Source: Balneolaceae bacterium (GTDB lineage Bacteria; Bacteroidota; Rhodothermia; Balneolales; Balneolaceae). Taken from it: DNA of 42,267 nucleotides. Position 1 is the first letter of the stretch. Each line of letters opens with the position of its first letter. A model generated the notes under the pieces. It saw nothing but the letters and a program-made list of their open reading frames with translations. It made no database searches and had not been told where the DNA came from. A program made the position numbers and the translations under genes. Where the stretch lies: contig JAFIFB010000078.1 in NCBI GenBank assembly GCA_020832285.1, positions 1 through 42,267 of the forward strand. The letters are read 5' to 3'. Of the stretch, positions 1-8,240 are shown one piece after another.

Positions 1-10
1 AGATAACGCC

Positions 11-781
11 TTACAGTCGAAATTTCTGCCAGCGCTGGCAAAAATTCAAGAAACGAAAGACAGATGCAGGCGCAAAATCAGGGCTACCTCCATATAAAGT
101 ACTCGTATCTTTGGCAAACAGATCCCTTGCGGATTTTAGGTCATTATTATTTAGTGTGGAATTACCTCTTACCAGAATTGAGGCCTGATCTTCTCCGGGT
201 TCTCCAACTTCCTGCATGAAAATACCTCCCGGTAACCGGCCTGTAAGAGCATTTGAAACATTCGAAACCGGTGCATCTGTTAGATCCCTGCTCTGTATAG
301 ATGTTACAGAGCCAATTACATTAGCCCTTCTCTGTGTTCCATATCCTACCACAACTACTTCATCAAGATCGAACAGGTCTGCTTCCATCGTGATGTTGAT
401 CTCAGACCGGCCTTCAATCGGTACATTCAGATCTCGCATCCCAATAAAAGTGAACAAAAGAAATTCGGCATTATCCGGAACCGTTAGTTCATAGCGGCCA
501 TCAGCATCTGTTGTTGTACCAACCGTTCCGCCCACAGCTCCGGGAACGACTACCGTTACACCAGGTATCGGGTCACCCTGTCTGTCAGTTACAAGGCCGG
601 TGATATTTCTATCCAGATCATCATCATTAACTAACTCTGTTTGATTTTTAAGATCACCCAGTTCTGATAAACCGGAATCCGGCATCGCATTTACATTCAC
701 ATACATCAATAAAATGAGTGATAAACATATACCACTCAACCAACGATATTTTATTTTTATATCTCGTTTTTCCATATCCAT
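11..781 (-). pseudogene. Truncated SusC/RagA-type TonB-dependent receptor (N-terminal fragment)
   Basis: A signal/membrane segment (about residues 13-32) is followed by a carboxypeptidase-like regulatory domain (about 58-135, ITGLVTDRQGDPIPGVTVVV), a TonB-box-like stretch (DEVVVVGYGTQRR) and the start of the plug domain up to a RGNSTLNNND motif near residue 210. Intact SusC proteins are about 1000 residues and continue there with a plug segment resembling PLVVVDG. Here about 40 unrelated residues follow and the frame ends at a stop near the window edge. The abrupt loss of similarity points to a deletion or insertion junction, so I call it a broken gene. SusC receptors import oligosaccharides through the outer membrane with a SusD partner, and no susD is visible. 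A composite or decayed locus continuing outside the window cannot be excluded. Confidence 0.75.
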
Positions 782-970
782 GTGTTAAGGTTATTTCGAA
801 TATTTCATATAAAAATTAACCAATAAAGCATACAGACTGTAAAAACTAACACTTATAAATATTTGATTATAAAGCAGAAAATTATTATTCCGGTATTCTG
901 TTTACATTAAATATTCAGCAGCTGAACAATACATATACAATTACTATATCCTTTATTTTATCAACTGAAA
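782..970. other. AT-rich intergenic spacer
   Basis: This is AT-rich sequence between the receptor fragment and the broken oxidoreductase, both on the minus strand. It would hold the promoter of the receptor fragment. I could not assign a convincing promoter or terminator. Confidence 0.4.
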
Positions 971-2313
971 CTACACGATATCAGGCACCACGAAGGGTTC
1001 CCGATACTGGCGTTTCATATAAATTGAAGAATTAGCATCTTCATCACCAATAAACCGTTCTGTTCCGGGATCGAACTCCAGGTTTTTATTCAACCGGGTA
1101 GCAATTAATCCCATATGGCAGAGTGCCGAGGAGAGATGTCCCTCGTAGATCTCTGCGGTTAACAGGTGTCGGTCTCTCGCCCTTACGGCTTCTATAAAAT
1201 TGGCGTAATGATCTCCCCCGGCATCATTCTCAGGCCCGGGTTCCTCATCACGGCCAAGATAGGTTTTGTAGCGATTGTAGCTGTCTATCACCATATATCC
1301 TTCAGAACCATAGAATATCACGCCAACTTTGGCATTTTTTTCATCGTTTGTCATCCATGGGCGTGTATCAAAAACAAGCATTTTTCCCTTTTCCCCCGCA
1401 TCAGGAAAGAAGTAAGAGGTATTGATCACATTAGGAACCGTTTTGTCATCATCCCAAAGAAACATGCCTCCCATAGAGGTTACACGACTCGGCAATCCAA
1501 CATCTAATCCCCATCTGGCAAGATCCAGTTGATGGACACCCTGGTTACCTATATCTCCGTTTCCAATTTCCACTGCCAGTGCCAGTCGTAATGAACACGG
1601 CTCTCACTGTACGGAACATACTGTGCCGGACCCAGCCAAAGGTCGTAGTGAACTTCTTTGGGAGCAGGTTTTATCGGTTTTTTTCCGATATCTCCCCTCC
1701 ACCGAAAACATAATCCACGGGCCATATAAACCTCACCCAACAGGCCTTCCCGGATTTGCTGAATCGCCTCCTGAATTCCTTCACTGCTGCGAATCTGTGT
1801 ACCATGCTGAACCACTCTGTTATATTTCCGGGCAGCTTCCACCATTTTTCGCCCTTCCCAGATATTATGTGAGCCGGGCTTTTCCACATATACATCCTTG
1901 CCCGCCTGACATGCCCAAATTGTGGATAATGAATGCCAATGATTAGGTGTAGCATCAGAAATGACATCAATTTCAGGATCGTCCAGTACCCTTCGAATAT
2001 CCGTTTCCACACCCGGACGTGTGCCCTGAATCTCTTCCGCCATGTCCAGTCGTTCATCAAATAGCCGCTCATCAATGTCACAAAGCGTTTTCACACGTAC
2101 ATTATCCATATTCGCAAATGCACTTATATGTCCCCGTCCCCTGCCGCGGATTCCAACCACAGCAACATTTATCCTGTCGTTCGCTCCCATTGGTTTTTTT
2201 ATCAGATTTCTGCCGGTTACAGCCATCGGTCCCAATGCAGTGAATGCGGCAGTTGCCATTGTGCTCCGGGTGATGAAGTCTTTTCGAGTAATGTTTTTAG
2301 CTTTTTTTGACAT
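971..2313 (-). pseudogene. Gfo/Idh/MocA-family oxidoreductase, split by a single-base frameshift
   Basis: Two overlapping minus-strand frames together make one family member of about 445 residues. The 5' part (2313 down to about 1572) has a Tat-like leader (TRKDFITRS, with RK rather than RR), a Rossmann glycine motif (GIRGRGRGH) and the family EKPGSHN motif. The 3' part carries GNGDIGNQGVHQLDLARWG and the C-terminal dehydrogenase fold. The break lies near 1572: restoring one G in the TGG/GAA region joins ...DWHWQW to EIGNGDIGNQG, which is how intact relatives read. These enzymes oxidise or reduce sugars or cyclitols with NAD(P), often exported by Tat. Either the gene is a pseudogene or the base is an assembly or sequencing error. 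It lies in the same orientation as the SusC fragment, fitting a former sugar locus. Confidence 0.85.
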
Positions 2314-2459
2314 GGTAACTTTTTATTCTATTTCTCCTTTAATTGATTCTATTTGTTGATAAAGTTTGAATGGATCTAGTTTTAAATTGATGCAATTTTC
2401 TCACATAGCTTGGCCAATATTCCTCAATTATTTTAAAAAGATGAGTGAGCATACCTCTA

Positions 2460-2473
2460 CTTTACCGGTTAAG
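2460..2473. promoter_or_regulatory. Candidate operator, copy 1 (CTTTACCGGTTAAG)
   Basis: This is a 14-base near-palindrome with a central CG: the left half CTTTACC matches the reverse complement of the right half, CTTAACC, at 6 of 7 positions. It lies about 150 bases upstream of the broken oxidoreductase start. The identical 14-mer is found at 4940-4953 between uxaE and the TRAP operon. LacI-family operators commonly have this central CG symmetry, so the regulator class is an inference. Confidence 0.45.
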
Positions 2474-3094
2474 TTTCCGGCCGAAAAAAAATGGCCTACT
2501 TTTCCAGGTATTACACAAACTTCCGATTTCCGACTTCCGATAATTAAACCTCTCAAAACCTCTCTGGAAGCGCTTTTTATATTTAACCATCTTTACGGAC
2601 TTACGCAACCAATTTTGTAAAAAATTTATAAACAAATGGTTTTTATGATTTTTCCATTCTTATCAAACAGAAATAAACTGCTTTTAACATAAATTGAGAA
2701 GGCAAATAACAAGGCAGATGGAGATTACTCTTTTTAACAAATAAGGTACTTCAAATAAAATGTTGCATTCATTTTTGCCCGCAATTCTTTTCACGGAAAT
2801 CGCTTCGCCCGGTACTTATAGCAAAAAATTATAGAAACTCTATTCATTCTGCTGTTAATCTCTTGAACCTCATTTTCTGTATTAGTGCCAATAACACCCT
2901 TTCAGATGGTGTGAAATATGGGTCAAGTTTCGGATTTCAAGATAATCCCTGGCTTCGGCAAGTTTATTTTTGAATCCACCATACATCAAAGAATCTCAGG
3001 ATGTTGAAAGGTGCAGTAATACATTATAACCCGGAACTTAACCTCTCTTTGACCAGGATTATGGCAGAAAATGTTCCATAGAAGTTGCAGTACT

Positions 3095-3231
3095 ACTGTC
3101 GTGTCAACTGTAAAAATGTGAGAGAGTCATCAGACGAGTCAATCCGGGATCATCCCAATTATCGTAATTGGTATATTTTTTGAAGAACTCGTCTGATGAC
3201 TTACCCGACGTTTTATCTTTGAGATAACACT
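3095..3231. repeat. Dispersed palindromic element, copy 1
   Basis: Inner inverted repeats GTCATCAGACGAGT (3126-3139) and ACTCGTCTGATGAC (3187-3200) sit inside weaker outer inverted ends of the type TGTC.TGTCAA...TTGA.ATAACA. The central part reads AATCCGGGATCATCCCAATT. The element is flanked on both sides by CTAC (3094-3097 region and just after the right end), which could be a 4-base target duplication. Four more copies occur in the window. There is no coding capacity, so it resembles a MITE or a large REP. Confidence 0.8.
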
Positions 3232-3327
3232 ACTCACTACTTAAATAGAATGACTCAAAACCGAAAGCTTTCACAATTCTGAATCAAAAAGATCTTTTCA
3301 ATCCTATAAGCAAATTATATATTTCGT

Positions 3328-4857
3328 TTACAAGAAAGGATTAAGATGCTTTTTGAAATGCGCGTACAAGTTTTTCTCATGAAGTTCTTCATTTTCTTCA
3401 AGAACCTGCATTAGCCTGGTCTTATAATGTTTCGCTTCGGGAAGATCCCCGGATAGTACAGATCCGAAAGTTACGTGCAGTACCTGTCGTGCATCGTCAT
3501 CATCCAATAAACCTAACAGCCCTTTTTCATCCAATGATTCCGGGTCCGGAACTTTATCAACGCCGGCAGAAATATGATAGGTTTTCTTATCGGTCTCGAA
3601 ACGTCCAAGGGAAAACTCCAGGATTTCACGGAAAAATTCGGGATCAGCTTCTGCGATGGTCCGCAGCGCTTCGAGATAACTTGTGCCTGCTGTTTTTACA
3701 TGTACAACTCCGCCCCCAAGTGAACCAATCACCTCATATACCGAAAATTTGTCGCTGCCTGAATGGATACTGAGTTTATACCCTCCAAATTTTTTAGCGA
3801 TGGCCAGATGTTGTTTGTATTCACTGCGGAATTGATCCAGATCTCCTTTGAAATCGATTCCTTTTTCAAAATCTCCGCAGAATCGAGGTGCCACGCTAAC
3901 CAATTCCACACCAAGGCGGTGTAACTCAGAAACAATCAGGTAGTGTTCAAAAAGAGTGGTTGGCCTGCTGGTTTCATCAACGGAAAGTTCCAGTTCGGCG
4001 GGATGCTCCGGATAGGCTGATTCAATATAGTCGGCCAGGGATTTTGTGTGTGTAATGACCTGGCCATATTTCACCATACCGGTCATAATCTCTCTGTGTG
4101 TTGTCTGGAGTTCAAATCCATCCGAGAGAGTTACCGAAGTATTCTTAAACCGGTTCAGCAGGGTTTCGGGTTGATCCTGCAGCAACCCCCAGGGAAGTTT
4201 TTTGTAATAATCCTGCACCTCTTCATCACTCATCGAGATGGCATCGTTTACAACGTAATCGCTTGGATCGATCGTCAGCATGGTATAACCGGCTTTCACC
4301 ATCAGATCAATATCTTTTTTGGTTTTTAAATGGTCTCCATCAGCCCCGAATCCATCATGAAACCCCTCCTGGAATACCGACCATATAGCCGCATCCATCA
4401 CTTCTTCAGCCGTTCGTTTGGTTCGCTCAAGTTCCCGGATAGACTGCTGTGCCAGCACGGGCATAAACCCGGTTCCCCGAACAGCTCGCAGATGAGCAGG
4501 TCCTGCATTGCCCAAACGATCTCCAAAACCGTAGGAATTTACTTTTCCGATTAATTTTGCCCTGGTAAAATCAAATCGCTCTCTTATGGCTTGAGCATGT
4601 TCGTGAGAGAGTTCACATATTGCTGCATTTCCATCTCCAAAGGATACCACTTCTCCTTTAAATTCTGCCGGAACGGTTATTCCATTCTCACTGGCAACCA
4701 CAAGATATTTTTTTGCATCTTTACGAATCATCAGATAGATGAAACCATCATGCTGGTGAACAGATTGCTCATAAAGGGATGCCCCGTCAATCTGATCAAG
4801 AACACTCTTTACGATTAAAAGGCTGTTTTGCTTTACCTCAGCGTCTGATTTGTTCAT
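3328..4857 (-). CDS. uxaE: Tagaturonate epimerase-like protein (UxaE family)
   Basis: The product has 509 residues, with the overall length and pattern of the UxaE family (tagaturonate epimerase, PF16257 type). Recognisable parts are the N-terminal block around GFGDRLGNAGPAHLRA (about 111-126), the VFQEGFHDGFGADGDHLKT block (about 161-179) and a C-terminal KLSIHSGSDKFSVY block. UxaE interconverts D-tagaturonate and D-fructuronate in galacturonate catabolism without uxaB/uxaC steps. It is cytoplasmic with no signal peptide. The start ATG at 4857 faces the TRAP operon across about 190 bases, so a shared, coregulated promoter region is likely. Assignment rests on recalled family motifs and was not searched; the exact substrate is inferred. 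Confidence 0.75.
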   Translation of the reverse strand: MNKSDAEVKQNSLLIVKSVLDQIDGASLYEQSVHQHDGFIYLMIRKDAKKYLVVASENGITVPAEFKGEVVSFGDGNAAICELSHEHAQAIRERFDFTRAKLIGKVNSYGFGDRLGNAGPAHLRAVRGTGFMPVLAQQSIRELERTKRTAEEVMDAAIWSVFQEGFHDGFGADGDHLKTKKDIDLMVKAGYTMLTIDPSDYVVNDAISMSDEEVQDYYKKLPWGLLQDQPETLLNRFKNTSVTLSDGFELQTTHREIMTGMVKYGQVITHTKSLADYIESAYPEHPAELELSVDETSRPTTLFEHYLIVSELHRLGVELVSVAPRFCGDFEKGIDFKGDLDQFRSEYKQHLAIAKKFGGYKLSIHSGSDKFSVYEVIGSLGGGVVHVKTAGTSYLEALRTIAEADPEFFREILEFSLGRFETDKKTYHISAGVDKVPDPESLDEKGLLGLLDDDDARQVLHVTFGSVLSGDLPEAKHYKTRLMQVLEENEELHEKNLYAHFKKHLNPFL

Positions 4858-5051
4858 ATGATGTTATTTTATATGTTTGGATTTTACAGAACGACCTGCC
4901 CCGCAACTTTGTAAAGCGTGCATCTTTTACTAAATTAAGCTTTACCGGTTAAGGCTTTTTTGGTAAATTTCCCCTTATTTTTCGGATTTTCAAAATCGAA
5001 AGAATAACTTCTGCCTTACACAACACGTAACTTCAATTGATACGGCACATT
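4858..5051. promoter_or_regulatory. Divergent control region between uxaE and the TRAP operon
   Basis: This spacer must hold promoters for both directions. It contains the 14-base near-palindrome CTTTACCGGTTAAG at 4940-4953, identical to the one at 2460-2473, embedded in a looser symmetry (AAGC...GCTT on either side). A small palindrome GATTTTCAAAATC lies near 4986-4998. No convincing -35/-10 pair was assigned. Confidence 0.5.
4940..4953. promoter_or_regulatory. Candidate operator, copy 2 (CTTTACCGGTTAAG)
   Basis: This is identical to the 14-mer at 2460-2473 and lies centrally between divergent uxaE and dctP, the expected place for one regulator to control both. The CG-centred symmetry resembles LacI-family sites. 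No LacI or GntR regulator gene is present in the window. Confidence 0.5.
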
Positions 5052-6059
5052 ATGAAGTGTACAAAATTACTTAATTTTTTCTCCCTGATCCTTCTGTTTC
5101 CATTTTTTCTTTTTCAGGGATGTAACAAATCCGAAAGCGATGAGGATGGCACCAAAACCATTATTCTTGCCCATGCCATGCACCTTACGCATCCGGTCAC
5201 CATTGCGATGGATCATATGGCTGATCTGGTGGAAGAGTACTCAGACGGCAAACTGAAAGTTGAAATTTATCCTACAGGTCAGCTTGGCGGTGAACGCGAA
5301 CTGCTTGAACTGGTTCAGATCGGGACAATCGGGATTACCAAAATTTCAGGAGCTGTTCTGGAAAATATTGTACCTCCTGTTCGGGTGTTGAGTCTGCCGT
5401 ACCTTTACAGGGATAGCGAACACTTTCAAAACACACTTTGGGGTGAAGTGGGTGAAGAGCTGCTGCTTGAAGGAGAAAGGTACCAGTTGCGGGGACTTGC
5501 CTATTACGATGCAGGCATGCGCAGTTTCTATTCGGTTGACCGGCCAATCAATACACCTGCTGACCTGGCGGGAATGAAAATCCGGGTACAGCCCAGTGTC
5601 ATGGCAATGAACCTGATCCGTGCCTATGGCGGTTCAGCCACACCGCTTGCCTATGGTGAACTTTACACAGCATTTCAGGGCGGAATTGTTGATGGTGCCG
5701 AAAACAATCCTCCCAGTTTTTACACCTCACGCCACTACGAAGTTACCAATTACTACATCCTGAATGAGCATACTGCTGTACCCGATTTCCTGGTGATCGG
5801 AACGCGGCTGTGGAACAGTTTAACAGAGCAGCAGCAAGAGTGGCTTCAGCGGGCTGTTGATGAATCGGTTGAGTTTCAGCGAGAGCTTTGGCAAGAATCA
5901 GAGCAAGAATCCCTGCGGATTGTCCAGGAAGCTGGTGTTGAAGTGATCTACCCGGACAAAGAACCGTTCCGGAACATGGTACAGCATATTTATGATGACA
6001 TCCGCAACAACGAACCAGAACTGTATGAATGGGTGGAACGAATCCGAAGAGTAGAATAA
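5052..6059 (+). CDS. dctP: TRAP transporter solute-binding lipoprotein (DctP family)
   Basis: The product is about 335 residues. I chose ATG 5052 over the in-frame TTG at 5037 because it starts directly at a classic lipoprotein signal ending in LFLFQGC (Cys24). The mature part has the DctP fold pattern: VTIAMDHMADLVEEYSDGKLKV, GGERELLELVQIG, and the ligand-site block GMKIRVQPSVMAMNLIRAYG...YGELYTAFQGGIVDGAENN. It captures a carboxylated solute and delivers it to DctQM, driven by the sodium or proton gradient. The lipid anchor holds it to a membrane, a variation on free periplasmic DctP. Position next to uxaE suggests a hexuronate ligand (inference). It is the first gene of a three-gene operon. 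Confidence 0.9.
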   Translation: MKCTKLLNFFSLILLFPFFLFQGCNKSESDEDGTKTIILAHAMHLTHPVTIAMDHMADLVEEYSDGKLKVEIYPTGQLGGERELLELVQIGTIGITKISGAVLENIVPPVRVLSLPYLYRDSEHFQNTLWGEVGEELLLEGERYQLRGLAYYDAGMRSFYSVDRPINTPADLAGMKIRVQPSVMAMNLIRAYGGSATPLAYGELYTAFQGGIVDGAENNPPSFYTSRHYEVTNYYILNEHTAVPDFLVIGTRLWNSLTEQQQEWLQRAVDESVEFQRELWQESEQESLRIVQEAGVEVIYPDKEPFRNMVQHIYDDIRNNEPELYEWVERIRRVE

Positions 6060-6089
6060 ACGAAACCAACTAAACTAATTACCTGAATC

Positions 6090-6611
6090 GTGCGAAAATA
6101 TATAGATGCAGCAACAAGAAGTACGCTTGTTTTTTTAATGGGACTGCTGGTAGTGGTGGTTGTCTGGCAGGTATTTTCCAGGTATATCTTAAACGCCCCC
6201 AGCACCTTTACCGACGAACTTGCCCGTTTTTTGCTTATCTGGGTCAGTTTATTGGGAGCAGCCTATTACTCCGGCAAAAACCTGCATATTGCCATTACGG
6301 TGCTTCCTTCGAGGCTGAGCCCTCCGGGCAGAAGAAAACTGAATATCCTGATCAACCTGATTACCATCTCTTTTGTGTTGTGCGTTTTCGTCATTGGCGG
6401 TGGCACCCTGGTTTATTACACCTACACATACCTGCAATTAACTCCGACTCTGCAGATTCCGATGGCATTTGTTTACGCAATCGGGCCTCTCAGCGGCCTG
6501 TTGATCATCTATTACAAAATAACTGACATCTTTACTCTCTTAAAATCTCAGCCTGAACAAATTGAAGAAGATCACCAGTTTGACCAGGATGAGTTTCAGG
6601 GGTCTATTTAA
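6090..6611 (+). CDS. dctQ: TRAP transporter small permease (DctQ family)
   Basis: The product is 173 residues with a GTG start 30 bases after dctP. It has four predicted membrane segments (about 10-32, 47-63, 85-108, 127-145). The family signature VWQVFSRYILNAPSTFTDEL (about 26-45) and the following LARFLLIWVSLLGAAY are typical of DctQ. It is the 4-TM subunit that pairs with DctM in the inner membrane. The C-terminal tail is acidic and Glu/Asp/Gln-rich, which carries no family meaning. It is co-transcribed with dctP and dctM. Confidence 0.88.
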   Translation: MRKYIDAATRSTLVFLMGLLVVVVVWQVFSRYILNAPSTFTDELARFLLIWVSLLGAAYYSGKNLHIAITVLPSRLSPPGRRKLNILINLITISFVLCVFVIGGGTLVYYTYTYLQLTPTLQIPMAFVYAIGPLSGLLIIYYKITDIFTLLKSQPEQIEEDHQFDQDEFQGSI

Positions 6612-6625
6612 ACCAATCACATACT

Positions 6626-7924
6626 ATGGGACTATTAGAAATTCTGATTCTGGTTCTGAGCTTTCTTATTCTGCTTGCCATTGGGGTGCCGGTTGCCTGG
6701 TCGCTTGGAATCGCAAGTTTACTCACGATACTCTTCAGCCTTGAAACCATCACGGCTTTTGCCACGATGGGTCAGCAGGTGCTCACCAGCCTCGATAGTT
6801 TTACACTGCTTGCCATCCCGTTCTTTATTCTGGCCGGCCAGTTGATGAATAAAGGGGGAATAGCCACCAGGCTCATAAACTTTGCGAAAAGTATTATCGG
6901 TTCACTGCCAGGCGGACTTGCACATATTAACGTGGTTGCGGCCATGCTTTTCGGGGCCATTGCAGGTTCTTCTGTAGCAGCAGCATCGGCAATCGGAAGT
7001 ATCCTGGGCCCGCGTATGGAAGAAGAGGGCTACACCAAAGAGTTCGGTGCGGCCATTAACATCTCCTCCTCGACCATGGGCCTTATCATACCGCCCTCTA
7101 ACATTCTGATTGTTTACTCCCTGGCCAGCGGAGGAACGTCCATCGCAGCACTCTTTATTGCAGGATATATCCCCGGAATTCTCACCGGGCTGATCCTTAT
7201 GGCCGTAGCTGCTGTCTGGGCTTCCCGAAAAAACTTTCCTGTTGGCGAGAAATCCGATTTCAAAACACTGGTCAGCACCTTTTTTCAGGCTTTGCCGAGC
7301 CTCTTGCTGCTTGTCATTGTAATCGGCGGGATTGTTGTTGGAATTTTCACAGCAACCGAAGCCGCTGCAATAGCTGTTGTTTACACTCTCGGGCTTGCCT
7401 TTTTCTACAGGGAAATTTCCTTTAAAGACCTGCCTGATGTTCTGATGGGAGCAGTTCAGACCACTTCCATTGTTATGCTTCTGATTGCCACTTCCATCAG
7501 TATGTCGTGGGTAATGTCCTACGGCCATATCCCTCAAAACATGAGTGAAACCATGCTGGCACTCAGCGACAACCCGATCGTTCTTCTGCTGATCATCAAC
7601 CTGTTGCTTTTGGGTGTAGGTATGTTCATGGATATCACACCTGCTGTACTGATCTTTACCCCGATTTTCCTCCCGGTGGTGGTCGAACTGGGTATCGATC
7701 CGGTTCACTTCGGTATCATCATGATTATGAACCTCTGTATCGGAATTTGTACACCGCCGGTGGGTACTCTGCTTTTTGTAGGTGTGAGTGTGGCCGGAAC
7801 CACCATCGAAAAAGTGATCAAACCGCTGATGCCGCTCTTCGTTGCAATGATTTTTGCACTGATGCTGGTTACCTTCTGGGAAGATTTAAGTCTTGTACTG
7901 CCGCGCTTTTTCGATTTGATGTAA
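6626..7924 (+). CDS. dctM: TRAP transporter large permease (DctM family)
   Basis: The product is 432 residues, the usual DctM length, with about 12 membrane segments. Family landmarks include the AIPFFILAGQLMNKGGIATRL block (about 62-82), FGAIAGSSVAAASAIGSILGP, SSTMGLIIPPSNILIVYSL and the C-terminal MIMNLCIGICTPPVGTLLFV. It is the ion-coupled translocating subunit of the TRAP system. It starts 14 bases after dctQ, and a strong terminator follows, so this is the last gene of the operon. No fourth subunit or catabolic enzyme follows on this strand. Confidence 0.93.
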   Translation: MGLLEILILVLSFLILLAIGVPVAWSLGIASLLTILFSLETITAFATMGQQVLTSLDSFTLLAIPFFILAGQLMNKGGIATRLINFAKSIIGSLPGGLAHINVVAAMLFGAIAGSSVAAASAIGSILGPRMEEEGYTKEFGAAINISSSTMGLIIPPSNILIVYSLASGGTSIAALFIAGYIPGILTGLILMAVAAVWASRKNFPVGEKSDFKTLVSTFFQALPSLLLLVIVIGGIVVGIFTATEAAAIAVVYTLGLAFFYREISFKDLPDVLMGAVQTTSIVMLLIATSISMSWVMSYGHIPQNMSETMLALSDNPIVLLLIINLLLLGVGMFMDITPAVLIFTPIFLPVVVELGIDPVHFGIIMIMNLCIGICTPPVGTLLFVGVSVAGTTIEKVIKPLMPLFVAMIFALMLVTFWEDLSLVLPRFFDLM

Positions 7925-7958
7925 CCCGTTAATTTCCAAATAATCTAAGATTTAAACA

Positions 7959-7988
7959 AAACCGGCCTTTATATGGCCGGTTTTTTAT
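7959..7988 (+). terminator. Rho-independent terminator of the TRAP operon
   Basis: The stem ACCGGCC (7961-7967) pairs with GGCCGGT (7975-7981), followed by a run of six Ts. It lies 37 bases after the dctM stop. Confidence 0.88.
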
Positions 7989-8240
7989 TTGACAAAATTA
8001 GCCCGGATCTCCGCTTTTTGAAAAAGCTAAACACAGTTTCGAGGTGCTATCGTTGTAATCCGGGAAAAATAACCTTGGCGGGATTGATGAAATGGGGAAC
8101 CGCAAAGGCCGCAAAGAGGGTTGATAAATCTGGCACATAAATTGAACTGCAATTGGAAAACGGAACTTTTGATATATGGATTAGAATGGACTTTTCTAAT
8201 AACCTGATTCTTTATCGTTGATAAGACAAATTCAAAACCC
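7989..8240. other. Intergenic spacer between convergent genes
   Basis: This is the space after the TRAP terminator and before the 3' end of the serine hydrolase. The reading frames across it have no family features. No further structure was recognised. Confidence 0.4.

Larger units (their letters stand above)
2314..3327. other. 1-kb intergenic region with a candidate operator and a palindromic repeat
   Basis: No convincing gene is present. The stretch holds a near-palindrome at 2460-2473 and a copy of the dispersed palindromic element at about 3095-3231. Near 2785-2835 a short block reading AATCGCTTCGC is followed by GGT.CT.A.AGCAA, which resembles sequence near 16060-16095. The rest is AT-rich and without recognised structure. 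Confidence 0.6.

Noticed and set aside
2366-2620. Open frame of 84 codons in the gap before uxaE
   Set aside because: Composition like the AT-rich spacer; no family features; it contains the candidate operator.
5037-5051. Extended start of dctP at TTG 5037
   Set aside because: It would place five residues (MIRHI) in front of a complete lipoprotein signal that begins at ATG 5052.
6902-7708. Long minus-strand open frame of 268 codons opposite dctM
   Set aside because: It is the antisense of dctM. Its Gln/Asn/Gly/Cys/His-rich composition is that of a shadow frame.
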